This document shows positions 1 to 9,256 of a stretch of 64,000 nucleotides of DNA, piece by piece (position 1 is the stretch's first letter; the number at the start of each line of letters is the position of its first letter). A program made the translations under genes and the position numbers. Location of the stretch: assembly GCA_049682815.1 (NCBI GenBank), contig JBAUII010000011.1, positions 27,512 to 91,511 on the forward strand. The letters run 5' to 3'. Source of the stretch: DASWID01 sp049682815. GTDB lineage: Bacteria > Desulfobacterota_D > UBA1144 > Nemesobacterales > CSP1-2. The notes beneath the pieces were generated by a model. It had not been told where the DNA came from and searched no databases. It worked only from the letters and a program-made list of their open reading frames with translations.

Positions 1-1
1 T

Positions 2-805
2 GATCTAAAGATAGGGGTTGGATGTATATATCCCCACGGAAGTGCTGGATTTGCAGGAGGATCAAAAATACTTATGCCCGGCGTATGTGGAATCGAAACT
101 GTGCGTTACATGCATAGCTATCTCAGCACGGCCAGGAAGAGAGGTGGATCACTTGAAAATGATTTAAGGCTGGATATTGAAGAAGTCGCCGGAAAAGTTG
201 GGCTCGATTTCATTATTAACGTGGTTTTGGGACAAAAACGTGAGATCGCAGGTTTGTTCACGGGGGATAAAATCTTAGCACACCGGGAAGGAGTGAAGTT
301 TGCTACCGAACTTTATAGTGTGAGTCTAGAGCAAAACGCGGATATTGTGGTTTCAAATATGTATCCTTTTGACACTAGCTTACAGTATGTTCCAAGCAGA
401 GGATTCTGGCCACTATTGGAGAGTGGGACTAAAATTTCAAAAGTTGCTATTGCAGCTTGTCCGATGGGGCTTGGATATCACGGCCTAGCTCCATTGTCGA
501 GGTCTATTAAGTCGCGATTTTTAAATCGACTGAAGTATTTTGATCTAAAAGAATTTAAATTTTTATTTTCTCGTCTTATGACGTTAAAAAAAGTCCTCAT
601 GCGACAGAGTATGGAGTTTATGATGCTATCTCAGGGAATAACGAAAGAAGAATTGAAAACGATCTTTCCTAAAGCCAAACTATTTAGCACCTGGGGTGAG
701 CTTTTAAACGAGCTTGAAATTCGCCATAAGGATTTACCTGTTAAAGTAGCTGTATACCCGTTTTCGCCGTTACAGATTCCAATGTGGAAAAGTTTTAATT
801 TTTGA
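2..805 (+). CDS. LarA-like (DUF2088) protein, 5' partial
   Basis: This is the C-terminal part of a protein that begins upstream of the window; the reading frame is open from base 2. It resembles the nickel-dependent lactate racemase LarA family: the residues encoded at 29-112 carry the family pattern of a Tyr-Pro-His-Gly stretch, then GFAGGSKILMPGV, then a Glu-Thr-Val near a His. In LarA this region belongs to the catalytic core that holds substrate and the nickel pincer cofactor. The remaining 230 or so residues match the general shape of the family C-terminal domain but show no further motif I can name. Family members also occur beside envelope genes with unknown substrates, so lactate racemase activity should not be assumed. 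The methyltransferase gene follows after 69 bases. Confident on family, not on reaction. Confidence 0.7.
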   Translation, partial: DLKIGVGCIYPHGSAGFAGGSKILMPGVCGIETVRYMHSYLSTARKRGGSLENDLRLDIEEVAGKVGLDFIINVVLGQKREIAGLFTGDKILAHREGVKFATELYSVSLEQNADIVVSNMYPFDTSLQYVPSRGFWPLLESGTKISKVAIAACPMGLGYHGLAPLSRSIKSRFLNRLKYFDLKEFKFLFSRLMTLKKVLMRQSMEFMMLSQGITKEELKTIFPKAKLFSTWGELLNELEIRHKDLPVKVAVYPFSPLQIPMWKSFNF

Positions 806-874
806 TGGATGACAGGCGAGACTTGATCGAGAGATGGTCAATAGCGTTATCGTAAATCGATATTAAGTTATAAA

Positions 875-1516
875 ATGATTCCAGAATATGATGTCAGGGG
901 TGATGAATTAAATTATAAATGGCACGTTGATGCACGTAATCCGCTCAGGCGGCTGCAGAGAAAACTATTGTTGGACAATTGTAACGGAAAGAGAATATTA
1001 GATATTGGGGGTGGAACTGGCAGAACTGGCAACGCGCTCATTCAGAATGGATATGAAGTTACAGTTCTGGATAAGAATGAAGATATTATGAGATTCGGAC
1101 AGGAGATACACTCCCCTTTAGTTTTCGTCAAGGGTGATGCTTACCGCTTACCATTTAAAAGTGAGGTATTTGATGAGGTGATTTTAGAAGAGATCATTGA
1201 ACATTTCGAAGACCAGGGAAATGCTATCGAGGAGATACACAGGGTTCTAAGGCCGGGAGGTCGAGTTATCTTGTCGACGCCAAATAAGTATTTGTTTAGA
1301 ATTTATATATTTGTCTTGAGGCTTGCCACATTAAGGGTCAATGAGATTATGAAGCATGTGAAGAGTCATACACATGAGTTAAATCCAGACCAACTTGAAC
1401 GATTGTTTATTAAATTTAAAGAAAGAACGGTTTTTGGTATTAACCCTTTTTGCCAATTTCTGGCAAAAAAATTTCCTAAGCTCGGAGTAGGTTTATTAGG
1501 GATTTTCAAAAAGTGA
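875..1516 (+). CDS. Class I SAM-dependent methyltransferase
   Basis: A 213-residue soluble protein of the Methyltransf_11 type. Motif I for S-adenosylmethionine binding is visible at about residues 41-48 (LDIGGGTG), an acidic residue ends strand 2 (VTVLDKNED), and the post-motif block EEIIEHFEDQGNAIEEIHR followed by LRPGGRVILSTPN is typical of the family. The substrate cannot be read from sequence. Its position between a LarA-like gene and an alkaline-phosphatase-fold enzyme, ahead of a glycosyltransferase, makes a small metabolite or glycan building block plausible, but that is inference. The first ATG was taken; no strong ribosome binding site is seen. The gene ends 30 bases before the next start. 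Confidence 0.85.
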   Translation: MIPEYDVRGDELNYKWHVDARNPLRRLQRKLLLDNCNGKRILDIGGGTGRTGNALIQNGYEVTVLDKNEDIMRFGQEIHSPLVFVKGDAYRLPFKSEVFDEVILEEIIEHFEDQGNAIEEIHRVLRPGGRVILSTPNKYLFRIYIFVLRLATLRVNEIMKHVKSHTHELNPDQLERLFIKFKERTVFGINPFCQFLAKKFPKLGVGLLGIFKK

Positions 1517-1546
1517 AAATGAAGTCATAGAAATTATATAAAATAT

Positions 1547-3163
1547 GTGATGAAGATGATCGAGCAATCCGGAGACATGAAGAGCGATCCCATTATTTTC
1601 ATAGGCTTAGATAGTGCAGACCCAGATCTAATTCTGAAATGGTCTAGCGAGGGACACCTGCCGGCCATATCTTCACTTCTAAAGCGCGGGTGTTGGGGAA
1701 AGTTAAATTCGACGGCGGACATATCAAGTGGCTCATTATGGCCCACTTTTTTTACTGGGACTTCGCCTGCAAAGCACGGTTGCTATTTTGGTCATATGCA
1801 ACTAAAAAGTGGTACGTATAGAATCTTTAAAAGAGATGCTGATCAGATTAAGAGAAACCCTTTCTGGCTCTGGTTAAGTCAGGCCGGAAAAAGGGTTGCC
1901 ATTTGTGATATACCCCAAACTTATCCGATCGAAGGACTTAATGGGATACAGATAACTGGGTGGGGAGTTGAATCGCCACACTGGAAGTTATCATCCTGGC
2001 CACCTGACCTTATTGGAGATGTGATATCACGTTTTGGAACTCATCCTCTCTGGAGATGGTATCAGACTAAACCTGAGAAAATCAGTGAATACGCGGACTT
2101 GTACGAAAAATTAATGTTAGGGATAGAGAGAAAAGGTTTAATCACATCTTATCTGTTGGAACGGGGACCCTGGGACTTTTTTTTAATGATGTACTCGGAA
2201 CCACATTGGGCCGGACATTTGCTTTGGCATCTATTTGACGTTAAGCATTCGGCCTATGATGAAGAGATGGCTAAGGGTTTTAAGGAAGTAATTCGCAATA
2301 TTTACGCATCAATTGATTCCAACATTTCGAGACTAATCGATGCATTTCCTGATGCAACCTTCTTAATTTTTTCTCCTGCGGGTATTGAAAATAATTATAG
2401 CGGCATACATCTATTGCCCGAAGTCCTAAAAAGACTCGGCATAATGGGGAAAAACTCAAAGGATGAGCGCCTGTTTGACCCGATTTCATTTGCGCTCGAG
2501 AACATACGTCTATTGATGCCTCACAAGAGGTGGGGACCGTATGCGCTCAAAAAATTAGAAAACGTTATTCCCACTGAGGTAATCGAGGTTGCCAAGCGGA
2601 TCGTCCCTGAAAAATTGTGGGCAAACATGGCGCGTCGCTTATTAACACTTGGTAACGAATGGCGATGGAGCAGGGCGTTTTGCCTGCCGAATGACTTCTC
2701 CGGGGCAATCAGAATAAATCTGAAAGGTCGAGAGCCAAGTGGTCTGGTAGAACCGGGAGAAGAATACGATAGATTATGCGATGAACTCATAAGGGAGCTT
2801 AATTATTTAGTCAATCCCGATACGGGCAAGAATGCGGTCAGTGAAGTCCTGAGAGTAGACAAGCTATTTCAGGGAGAAAATCTATGCGACCTTCCGGACC
2901 TTCTTGTAGTATGGAAAAGGGATGCACCAATAAAAGCCCTGTTTTCGCCTCGTATTGGAACAGTTACAGGTGACATTCCCGATAAGCGAATGGGGGCTCA
3001 CAAAGCTGAGGGCATACTCATAGCTGCGGGGAGGAAAATCAATTCCTCGAAAACCTTTGAAGGAGGCCATATTATGGATATAGCTCCAACAGTTCTCCAT
3101 CTAACGGGCTGCTCGGTACCGCAAGATATGGATGGCAAGGTTCTAACGGAAATAATTTATTAG
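1547..3163 (+). CDS. Alkaline phosphatase superfamily phosphodiesterase/phosphatase-like protein
   Basis: A 538-residue protein of the type I phosphodiesterase/nucleotide pyrophosphatase branch of the alkaline phosphatase superfamily. The N-terminal strand ends in a metal-ligand Asp (FIGLDSADPD, D22). A nucleophile-type segment follows (SSGSLWPTFFTGTSPAKHG), and late metal ligands lie in a GGHIMDIAPTVLHLTG stretch near the C-terminus. Family members cleave phosphate mono- or diesters, sulfates or phosphonates using two metals; the substrate here is unknown. No signal peptide or membrane segment is evident, so it may act in the cytoplasm. The start is uncertain: GTG at 1547, ATG at 1550, 1556 or 1577 are all possible and none has a convincing ribosome binding site. 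Neighbours suggest envelope metabolism. Confidence 0.75.
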   Translation: MMKMIEQSGDMKSDPIIFIGLDSADPDLILKWSSEGHLPAISSLLKRGCWGKLNSTADISSGSLWPTFFTGTSPAKHGCYFGHMQLKSGTYRIFKRDADQIKRNPFWLWLSQAGKRVAICDIPQTYPIEGLNGIQITGWGVESPHWKLSSWPPDLIGDVISRFGTHPLWRWYQTKPEKISEYADLYEKLMLGIERKGLITSYLLERGPWDFFLMMYSEPHWAGHLLWHLFDVKHSAYDEEMAKGFKEVIRNIYASIDSNISRLIDAFPDATFLIFSPAGIENNYSGIHLLPEVLKRLGIMGKNSKDERLFDPISFALENIRLLMPHKRWGPYALKKLENVIPTEVIEVAKRIVPEKLWANMARRLLTLGNEWRWSRAFCLPNDFSGAIRINLKGREPSGLVEPGEEYDRLCDELIRELNYLVNPDTGKNAVSEVLRVDKLFQGENLCDLPDLLVVWKRDAPIKALFSPRIGTVTGDIPDKRMGAHKAEGILIAAGRKINSSKTFEGGHIMDIAPTVLHLTGCSVPQDMDGKVLTEIIY

Positions 3164-3380
3164 GATTTTAACGTTACCAGCTCTATAAGTTACTCCTGAT
3201 GTCCACGTACCCATATTCTCTTTTTTGCCATGCCCAATTCTATTTGGAAACTATCAATGAGTAAATAGCGAGTTCTGTGTTCGTTAATAAAGAAATCGGC
3301 GAATCTTATGTTATTTTGTCTTTATGACCTTTTTGCACCAGTTATGATAATCGACGATTAATTAATAGCGTGGTATTAGC

Positions 3381-4565
3381 TTGAAGATTTTTTATATATA
3401 TCTGACTGACGTACGTAATACTTGGGCTAATGTAGTTCAAACCTTACAGATGTGCGAGGCTTTATCAAAATTACACGAGGTTAATTTTTTTCACCCGTTT
3501 CTCTCCCAGAGGACTTTAAATGAGAGGCTGAGTTTTTTTTATATAGAGAAAAGATTTTGTATTACCAGGGTTGTGGCATTTGGCCCACTTGAGCACAAGT
3601 ACTTGGATTTTGCCAACAGGGTTATTTTCTTTTTACAAATACTCTTTTATTTATATTTTTTTAAATACGACTTGGTTTATACACGCGACTTTTCATTTCT
3701 AGTATTTCTCTCCTGGCTCCCTAGATTCCTGAGACCAAAGAAGAAAATAATTTATGAGCCTCATAAGATTTATTATTATTCCTCGAAAAAAGTTAATGAT
3801 CTCAGACTCGAGATTGAGTGTGTAAAACTACCCGACAAGTTTATAGCAATATCACATGGAGTAAAGCAGGATTTGGTTCAACTCGGGGCCGAAGTGAAGA
3901 AGATTGAAGTTGTTCCAAACGCTGTGAAGGTCGATAAGTTTTCTCTCGAATTTGATATGGACGCCTTTAGAAAGGAAAATAATATCTCGAATGACGATGT
4001 GGCTATAACTTATACTGGTTCGTGGGAGACGTGGAAAGGCGTTGATGTATTAATCAAAGCGTTTGCAAGAGTTTTGAAAAAAACAGGAAATTGTAAATTG
4101 ATCTTAGTCGGGGGAAGTAAGAAAGATCTTATCAATACGAGAGAATTGATAAAAAGTTTAGAAATATGCGCAGAAAGAATTCTCTTGATTGGTTTTGTTT
4201 CTCAATCTGAAGTTGCTAAATATCTTAAGATTTCTGATATTGGGGTAATTCCTACTGTCGGAAAATCTGCAGGGCTTCGTTACACCTCACCGCTAAAGTT
4301 ATTTGAGTATATGGCCGCAGGACTGCCAATTGTTGCTTCGGACTTGCCTTCGACGCGTGAGTTACTTAAAGAAGATGAAGCGGTATTTTTTGAGCCCGAA
4401 AGCGAGTATGATTTAGCTGACAAGCTAACTGATTTAATCAACGATAAAGTGAAAAGAGAGAAGATGAGGCTTTTGATGAGGCAAAGAGTAAAAGACTTTA
4501 CCTACGAAGAAAGATGTCGAAAAGTAACAGAAGTAATAAATAGTGCTATGCGAATTCATGCTTAG
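3381..4565 (+). CDS. Glycosyltransferase family 4 (group 1)
   Basis: A 394-residue GT-B fold glycosyltransferase. The C-terminal donor-binding half has the standard marks: a basic strand around GSWETWKGVDVLIKAF, and the EX7E-like region SPLKLFEYMAAGLPIVASD followed by TRELL. The N-terminal acceptor half contains hydrophobic stretches (about residues 72-95) that may attach it to the inner membrane. It probably transfers a sugar from a nucleotide donor onto a lipid-linked or other acceptor, but neither can be named. The start is a TTG at 3381, which gives a normal N-terminal strand (MKIFYIYLTDV). The HTTM gene starts six bases after the stop, suggesting co-transcription. Base composition is more A+T-rich than its neighbours, as is common in glycan genes. 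Confidence 0.85.
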   Translation: MKIFYIYLTDVRNTWANVVQTLQMCEALSKLHEVNFFHPFLSQRTLNERLSFFYIEKRFCITRVVAFGPLEHKYLDFANRVIFFLQILFYLYFFKYDLVYTRDFSFLVFLSWLPRFLRPKKKIIYEPHKIYYYSSKKVNDLRLEIECVKLPDKFIAISHGVKQDLVQLGAEVKKIEVVPNAVKVDKFSLEFDMDAFRKENNISNDDVAITYTGSWETWKGVDVLIKAFARVLKKTGNCKLILVGGSKKDLINTRELIKSLEICAERILLIGFVSQSEVAKYLKISDIGVIPTVGKSAGLRYTSPLKLFEYMAAGLPIVASDLPSTRELLKEDEAVFFEPESEYDLADKLTDLINDKVKREKMRLLMRQRVKDFTYEERCRKVTEVINSAMRIHA

Positions 4566-4571
4566 AATTGT

Positions 4572-6581
4572 ATGTCGATTCTTAAAAACGATTGGATTAT
4601 AGGGAACAGGAAGCCAATCATCGTCTCGATGTTGGTCCTTTTTATTGTGTTTTCGGGATCTTTACTCCTCTTATTCTTTGGATCTCGGCTCATCGAGTGG
4701 ACATCCAAGGGCGAATCAATTGAATTTATCAACAGATTAATAGTTGAGGGTAAGAAATATGATTTACCCTATCTTCCGGTCGAGTCAGCTTTAATTAGAA
4801 TTGTCATAATTATTGACACATTATCGCTTGTATTGGTCGCAAGTCTTCTCAACCCAAGGATTCGTCGGATTATCAAGAGTTTTTTCACCGAGAAGACACA
4901 TCCGGTGAACCTTGCAGTTTTTCGTATAGTATTGTTTCTCACTGTAATCAATACGGTTGATGTGTCAGATGTAATCTGGTTTAGTGAGTTTCCTAAAGAA
5001 TTGTTATTTGCCCCGACCGGGCTCGAATGGTTATTTAATTACATACCCGTCAACGAAACTTGGGCCAGGGTGTCGAGTGTGTTGTTTCTTTTTTTCTGTT
5101 TTACTGGAATGATAGGTCTCTTTACGCGCACTTCAGCGCTGTTGGCCGTGATCTTTGGCTTCTACGTACTTGGCATCCCTCAATTCTTTGGTAAGGTAAG
5201 GCATTACCACCATCTCATATGGTTCCTTGCAATCCTCGCGGCTAGCCGGTCCGGAGATGCGCTTTCAGTTGATGCAATTTTTGCTGCGAGAAAGAGAGCG
5301 GATCGGGGGATAACTGATCCTCCTGGTTCTTCTCAAGCTTATGCTTTGCCCCTTCGGTTCGTATGGCTTTTAATGGGTGTTATGTATTTTTTCCCCGGGT
5401 TTTGGAAATTTGTATGGGCGGGTCCCGATTGGGCTTTTAGTGATAACTTAAAATTTAGACTTTATAAAACATGGTTTGAATTCGGCGATTGGACACCTTT
5501 TTTCAGAATAGATCAGTATCCTTTTTTGTACAAAATAGCTGCACTGACAACCATGATTTTCGAATTATCCTTTATCTTTATAATTTTCTTTCCGGGAATG
5601 CGTTTATTTGCTGCGTTGGGGGGACTTCTATTCCATAACTTAACTAATTTGTTTATGCGGATACCATTCTGGTGGCTTCAACCATGCTATGTATCTTTCT
5701 TTGATTGGGATTCGATTTTTCACCGAATTGGACGCTGGATTTACAAGGATGAAATGTACCTATTTTATGACGCAACGAGTAAGAGCTGTCGCAGAAAGCT
5801 GGCGTATCTAAGGGTTTTTGATGTATTCGGTCGTGTGGTGTATGTGAATGTCCTCGACGAAGGAGAGGCAAAAACTTACGACCGGGATTTATTGGATGTT
5901 TCCGTAATTAAGACAGACATGTGCGCGTCTATCCGCTCCAGGAGATTGCAAGGGGTTCAGGTTTATAAGGAAATTGGAAAGCGCATTCCAGTTTTCTGGC
6001 CTGTATTGCCATTCTTATACATTCTGCTACTGACAAAAATTGAAAGCTGGATAATTCGTCATCGAGTAGAGTCACAGAAATCAACCCTGGCAAAAGCATC
6101 ATCTTTACACTCAGAGGGGTACAAATCTACCCGTCCAGGTTTGACTGCGGTCATAACCGTTGGAGTGTTCTTAATTTTTGTGAATGTCCTATGTGGTCTA
6201 GCCCATATAGTGTCGGGTTGGCCTTTCGCTTGCTATCCAACCTTCGAGCGTGTCATATCTCATAAATCAAAAATAGAATCTCTCGCGATTTCTTTGACGA
6301 GCTCTACTGGTGAATCCATCTCACTCGATGGATACTTATTGAATAGAGAACTTTATTGGTCGAGGAGTCTGGGTTTAATCCAGCACATTCTTGAGACGGA
6401 TGATGAGGAACTAATGCACGTCCGTCTAAGGGGACTTTGGCGGATCTGGTCGGAGAAAGATCCTAGACTAATGACGGCGCATTCCGTTCGATTTTACAAG
6501 GTTGTGCTTTTTCCGATTCCACCCGAAGATTTGTCGATAAATCCTGTCAAACGAGAGTTTCTTTATGAGTTACAATTGTAG
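4572..6581 (+). CDS. HTTM domain membrane protein with fused DCC-like domain
   Basis: A 669-residue protein. The N-terminal 390 residues hold about eight or more hydrophobic helices and match the HTTM domain related to vitamin K-dependent gamma-carboxylase (a helix starting NLAVFRIVLFL, then a HYHHLIWFLA stretch and an FPGFWKF stretch). Residues about 395-505 resemble the DCC (DUF393) thioredoxin-like domain: it opens MYLFYDATSKSCRRKLAYLR and closes with a WIIRHR motif. The usual D-x-x-C-x-x-C is altered: Ser403 replaces the first Cys and Cys406 remains. A further membrane helix (about residues 520-545) and a roughly 120-residue soluble tail follow. Six bases separate it from the glycosyltransferase gene. 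Function is unknown; HTTM proteins have been linked to enzymatic or maturation roles but not defined here. Confidence 0.75.
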   Translation: MSILKNDWIIGNRKPIIVSMLVLFIVFSGSLLLLFFGSRLIEWTSKGESIEFINRLIVEGKKYDLPYLPVESALIRIVIIIDTLSLVLVASLLNPRIRRIIKSFFTEKTHPVNLAVFRIVLFLTVINTVDVSDVIWFSEFPKELLFAPTGLEWLFNYIPVNETWARVSSVLFLFFCFTGMIGLFTRTSALLAVIFGFYVLGIPQFFGKVRHYHHLIWFLAILAASRSGDALSVDAIFAARKRADRGITDPPGSSQAYALPLRFVWLLMGVMYFFPGFWKFVWAGPDWAFSDNLKFRLYKTWFEFGDWTPFFRIDQYPFLYKIAALTTMIFELSFIFIIFFPGMRLFAALGGLLFHNLTNLFMRIPFWWLQPCYVSFFDWDSIFHRIGRWIYKDEMYLFYDATSKSCRRKLAYLRVFDVFGRVVYVNVLDEGEAKTYDRDLLDVSVIKTDMCASIRSRRLQGVQVYKEIGKRIPVFWPVLPFLYILLLTKIESWIIRHRVESQKSTLAKASSLHSEGYKSTRPGLTAVITVGVFLIFVNVLCGLAHIVSGWPFACYPTFERVISHKSKIESLAISLTSSTGESISLDGYLLNRELYWSRSLGLIQHILETDDEELMHVRLRGLWRIWSEKDPRLMTAHSVRFYKVVLFPIPPEDLSINPVKREFLYELQL

Positions 6582-6722
6582 GAAATGCATATTTTTATGG
6601 GCTTACAGACTCGAATTAATAAGGATACTTTGGGAAAGGGCTACAATTCAAAGTACGACCCCCTTAGCTAGGATCGGATGGAAAATGGTCCTTATATCGT
6701 CGCTAACGGTGGCTTCAGAACC

Positions 6723-8012
6723 TTAAAAATCACGCTCGACATTTGATATGATGGATCTGAGTTTTCCCGATGGGTCTAGCGGAATCTCTTTGACTCGTTC
6801 AAAGGAAACATCAACACCTTTACCAAACAGGACTCTAAAATCCTTTTTAAATCGATCGACGGTCTTTTTAAAATATTCTTCCTCGCATAACAGAAGAACT
6901 CGGATATGTTCCCAACCTTCTTGGATTATCCTGTACTGGTCTATCTCGCTGTAGTTCTTCATGAAATTAAAGAAGAATTGAAAATTTAGCAGGCTGCCGT
7001 CACGCAGCGAAATTATATCATCCAAACGTCCCTCTATACTCTCAATTAAGGGAAACCGCCTCCCGCATCGGCACATGTCTTTAGAGAGGACACAAACGTC
7101 ATCTAATTTATATCTGATGAATGGCATTGTATAAGAATAGAGATTTGTGCAAATGGTTACTCCTTTGTCTCCGGGAGAAACTGGTTTTCCGCCTCTGTCA
7201 ATAAATTCCGTTACAACACAGTCGGCATTAATGTGTAATCCACGATGTGCCCTGCATTCCCATGCAAGCGTCCCCATCTCATTACTTGCATAGACATTGG
7301 TTGGATTGACTCCAAAAGCGTCCTTAATGATTTTACGCGTCGCATCTTCTAAAACTTCACCCGTCGAAAAAATCGATTTAAGTTTTTCGATTTGCATTCT
7401 CTCCTTTAGGATTCTCTTCGATAATAGCTCAAGAGCGGATTTTGTGCTGTAAATCACATCAGGTCTCGCTTTCTTTAATAAATCAATTTGTTCTTCTAAT
7501 GGTAGAAATACTGAGATATAATCGAAGTCTAAAATTCCAATTTTTCGAAATTTTGATTTCTTCTCAAAACCCATCGGTCTCCAGATCGAAATAACTTTAT
7601 CCGTTATGCTGTATCCATTTTCAAAATATGCCCTTAGCCATCGTAGTTTCCTGTGTTGCTTTTCTTTACGGTCTAAATAGACCGTTAGTGGCTTACCTGT
7701 CGAACCACTAGTTGTTTCTTTAATGCACCTTTCTTTGTCAACCCCTCTAGCTAAGAGCTCATCAATTGGTGTTTTCTTTATAGTCTCTTTAGTTGTAATT
7801 GGTATTTTAGATAAGTCTTCAATACCTCTTATATGCTCGGGCTTTATCTCAACAGAGTCCAGAAGATTACGATAATATATTACATTTTCATAGGCATGCC
7901 TGATTAGTATTTTTAGTTTTTGCTCTTGTATTCGCTTCAGCTCTTTTTCAGATAGCCAGACGTTTTTGCGTAATGTTCTTAATTCTAAGAGGTCCTTTAT
8001 AGTAGTTATCAT
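6723..8012 (-). CDS. PaaK/CapK-like adenylate-forming enzyme
   Basis: A 429-residue member of the phenylacetate-CoA ligase branch of the AMP-binding superfamily. It has the phosphate-binding loop TTSGSTGKPLTVY, a YASNEMGTLAWEC block corresponding to the A5 motif, and an IEGRLDDII block corresponding to the A8 hinge. A cysteine-rich CRCGRRFP stretch precedes the hinge, as in PaaK relatives. True phenylacetate-CoA ligases sit in aromatic degradation clusters, but none is here. Homologues often accompany polysaccharide or capsule genes (CapK type), where the substrate is not known, and that role fits the neighbours better. It is transcribed toward the HTTM gene, with 141 bases between their stops. 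Confident on fold, low on substrate. Confidence 0.8.
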   Translation of the reverse strand: MITTIKDLLELRTLRKNVWLSEKELKRIQEQKLKILIRHAYENVIYYRNLLDSVEIKPEHIRGIEDLSKIPITTKETIKKTPIDELLARGVDKERCIKETTSGSTGKPLTVYLDRKEKQHRKLRWLRAYFENGYSITDKVISIWRPMGFEKKSKFRKIGILDFDYISVFLPLEEQIDLLKKARPDVIYSTKSALELLSKRILKERMQIEKLKSIFSTGEVLEDATRKIIKDAFGVNPTNVYASNEMGTLAWECRAHRGLHINADCVVTEFIDRGGKPVSPGDKGVTICTNLYSYTMPFIRYKLDDVCVLSKDMCRCGRRFPLIESIEGRLDDIISLRDGSLLNFQFFFNFMKNYSEIDQYRIIQEGWEHIRVLLLCEEEYFKKTVDRFKKDFRVLFGKGVDVSFERVKEIPLDPSGKLRSIISNVERDF

Positions 8013-8231
8013 TCTTAGTAATTTTATCTGAAGTGTAAATGTAAATTTAGTAAAGGTATAAACGACACCGACGATCCCACCCCTTTAACGTCTTGTCAAC
8101 TTTTCAACAAATTCCCCTTCTCTAAGATAACGGAGAGCCAGATTTGATTTATGATAAGATTTTTATCAGAAGACACGGTTAATGTGTTATAATTGGTTTA
8201 AATTTATTCTTGAAATTAAAGGGCCGTTTAA

Positions 8232-9092
8232 ATGATCCAAGATCAAATGACAAACCATTCTGAATCGATGGCGACATTTGTAGAGACTGCGGGTCATGAA
8301 GACGACAAAATCAATCTTGTCGAGGTATCGCTTCTTCTTGCCAAGTGTATCGAGTATCCAAACTTGGTTATCGGCGAATATCTTAAGAGAATAGAAAAAA
8401 TGGCAGCCGAAATTGAGTCTCAATTGGGCTGTGACACCAGGAATCCGAATTCGTTGATAGATTTAATCAATAATTATTTGTTTGTCGAACAGGGATTCAA
8501 TGGTAATGAGGACGACTATTATGACCCTAGAAATAGTTTCTTAAATGATGTTATGGATAGAAAAACAGGAATTCCGATTACACTTTCTACCCTATATATT
8601 GAGCTTGCAAGCAGGGTGGGGCTGGGATTAGACGGAGTAGGCTTCCCGGGACACTTTATTGTTAAGTATTCGGGACCAGGCGATGAGATACTAATCGATC
8701 CCTTTAACAAGGGCAGAATACTATCGGATAAAAACTGCCAGGATATTCTCAATAGGATGTTTGGGAGTAGGGTCCAGTTTAGAAGAGAAATGATAGCTAC
8801 TTCTACTAAGAAGCAAATACTTAGCAGAATGCTGAATAATTTGAAAGGAATATATGTCGATTCTAAAAATAATCAAAAGGCTCTTTCAGTTGTTGAATTG
8901 ATTCTTGAATTAAAACCTGAAAGTATTTCGGAACTAAGAGATAGAGGGCTACTTTACTATAAGCTGGAATGCTTTTCCCAGGCACTTCATGACCTGGAAA
9001 CATATCTTAATCTATCTCCTGATGCTCTGGATCGTGAGGTGATGACTAATATTGTTTCAAGGTTAAAGGATCTTGTGAAATTGATTAACTAA
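8232..9092 (+). CDS. SirB1 family protein (transglutaminase-like domain plus TPR)
   Basis: A 286-residue cytoplasmic protein of the SirB1/YchA family. The transglutaminase-like part spans about residues 60-200 and includes the characteristic YYDPRNSFLNDVMDRKTGIP segment, followed by a VGFPGHFIVKY strand with a conserved His and by LIDPFNKG. The C-terminal 70 residues form two TPR-like helical pairs (KALSVVELILELKP and ALHDLETYLNLSP). The family is widespread and its biochemical role is not established; peptidase-like activity is only suggested by the fold. The gene stands alone, 219 bases beyond the start of the divergently transcribed ligase gene, with the FG-GAP gene 164 bases downstream. 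The first ATG was chosen; it lies shortly after an AAAGGG stretch. Confidence 0.85.
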   Translation: MIQDQMTNHSESMATFVETAGHEDDKINLVEVSLLLAKCIEYPNLVIGEYLKRIEKMAAEIESQLGCDTRNPNSLIDLINNYLFVEQGFNGNEDDYYDPRNSFLNDVMDRKTGIPITLSTLYIELASRVGLGLDGVGFPGHFIVKYSGPGDEILIDPFNKGRILSDKNCQDILNRMFGSRVQFRREMIATSTKKQILSRMLNNLKGIYVDSKNNQKALSVVELILELKPESISELRDRGLLYYKLECFSQALHDLETYLNLSPDALDREVMTNIVSRLKDLVKLIN

Positions 9093-9256
9093 GTAGAATT
9101 TAAAATTAGTGTATACATGGTTAGTCGCATTTTCACAAGAATACAAGATTTTTCTGCCTACATCACAAAAGAAATAATAATTTTTATCTGTTTATTGGAT
9201 TATCTCCCTTACTTCGGTAGAATTCCTACATTTTATATGCGTAGGGGATATCAGAT

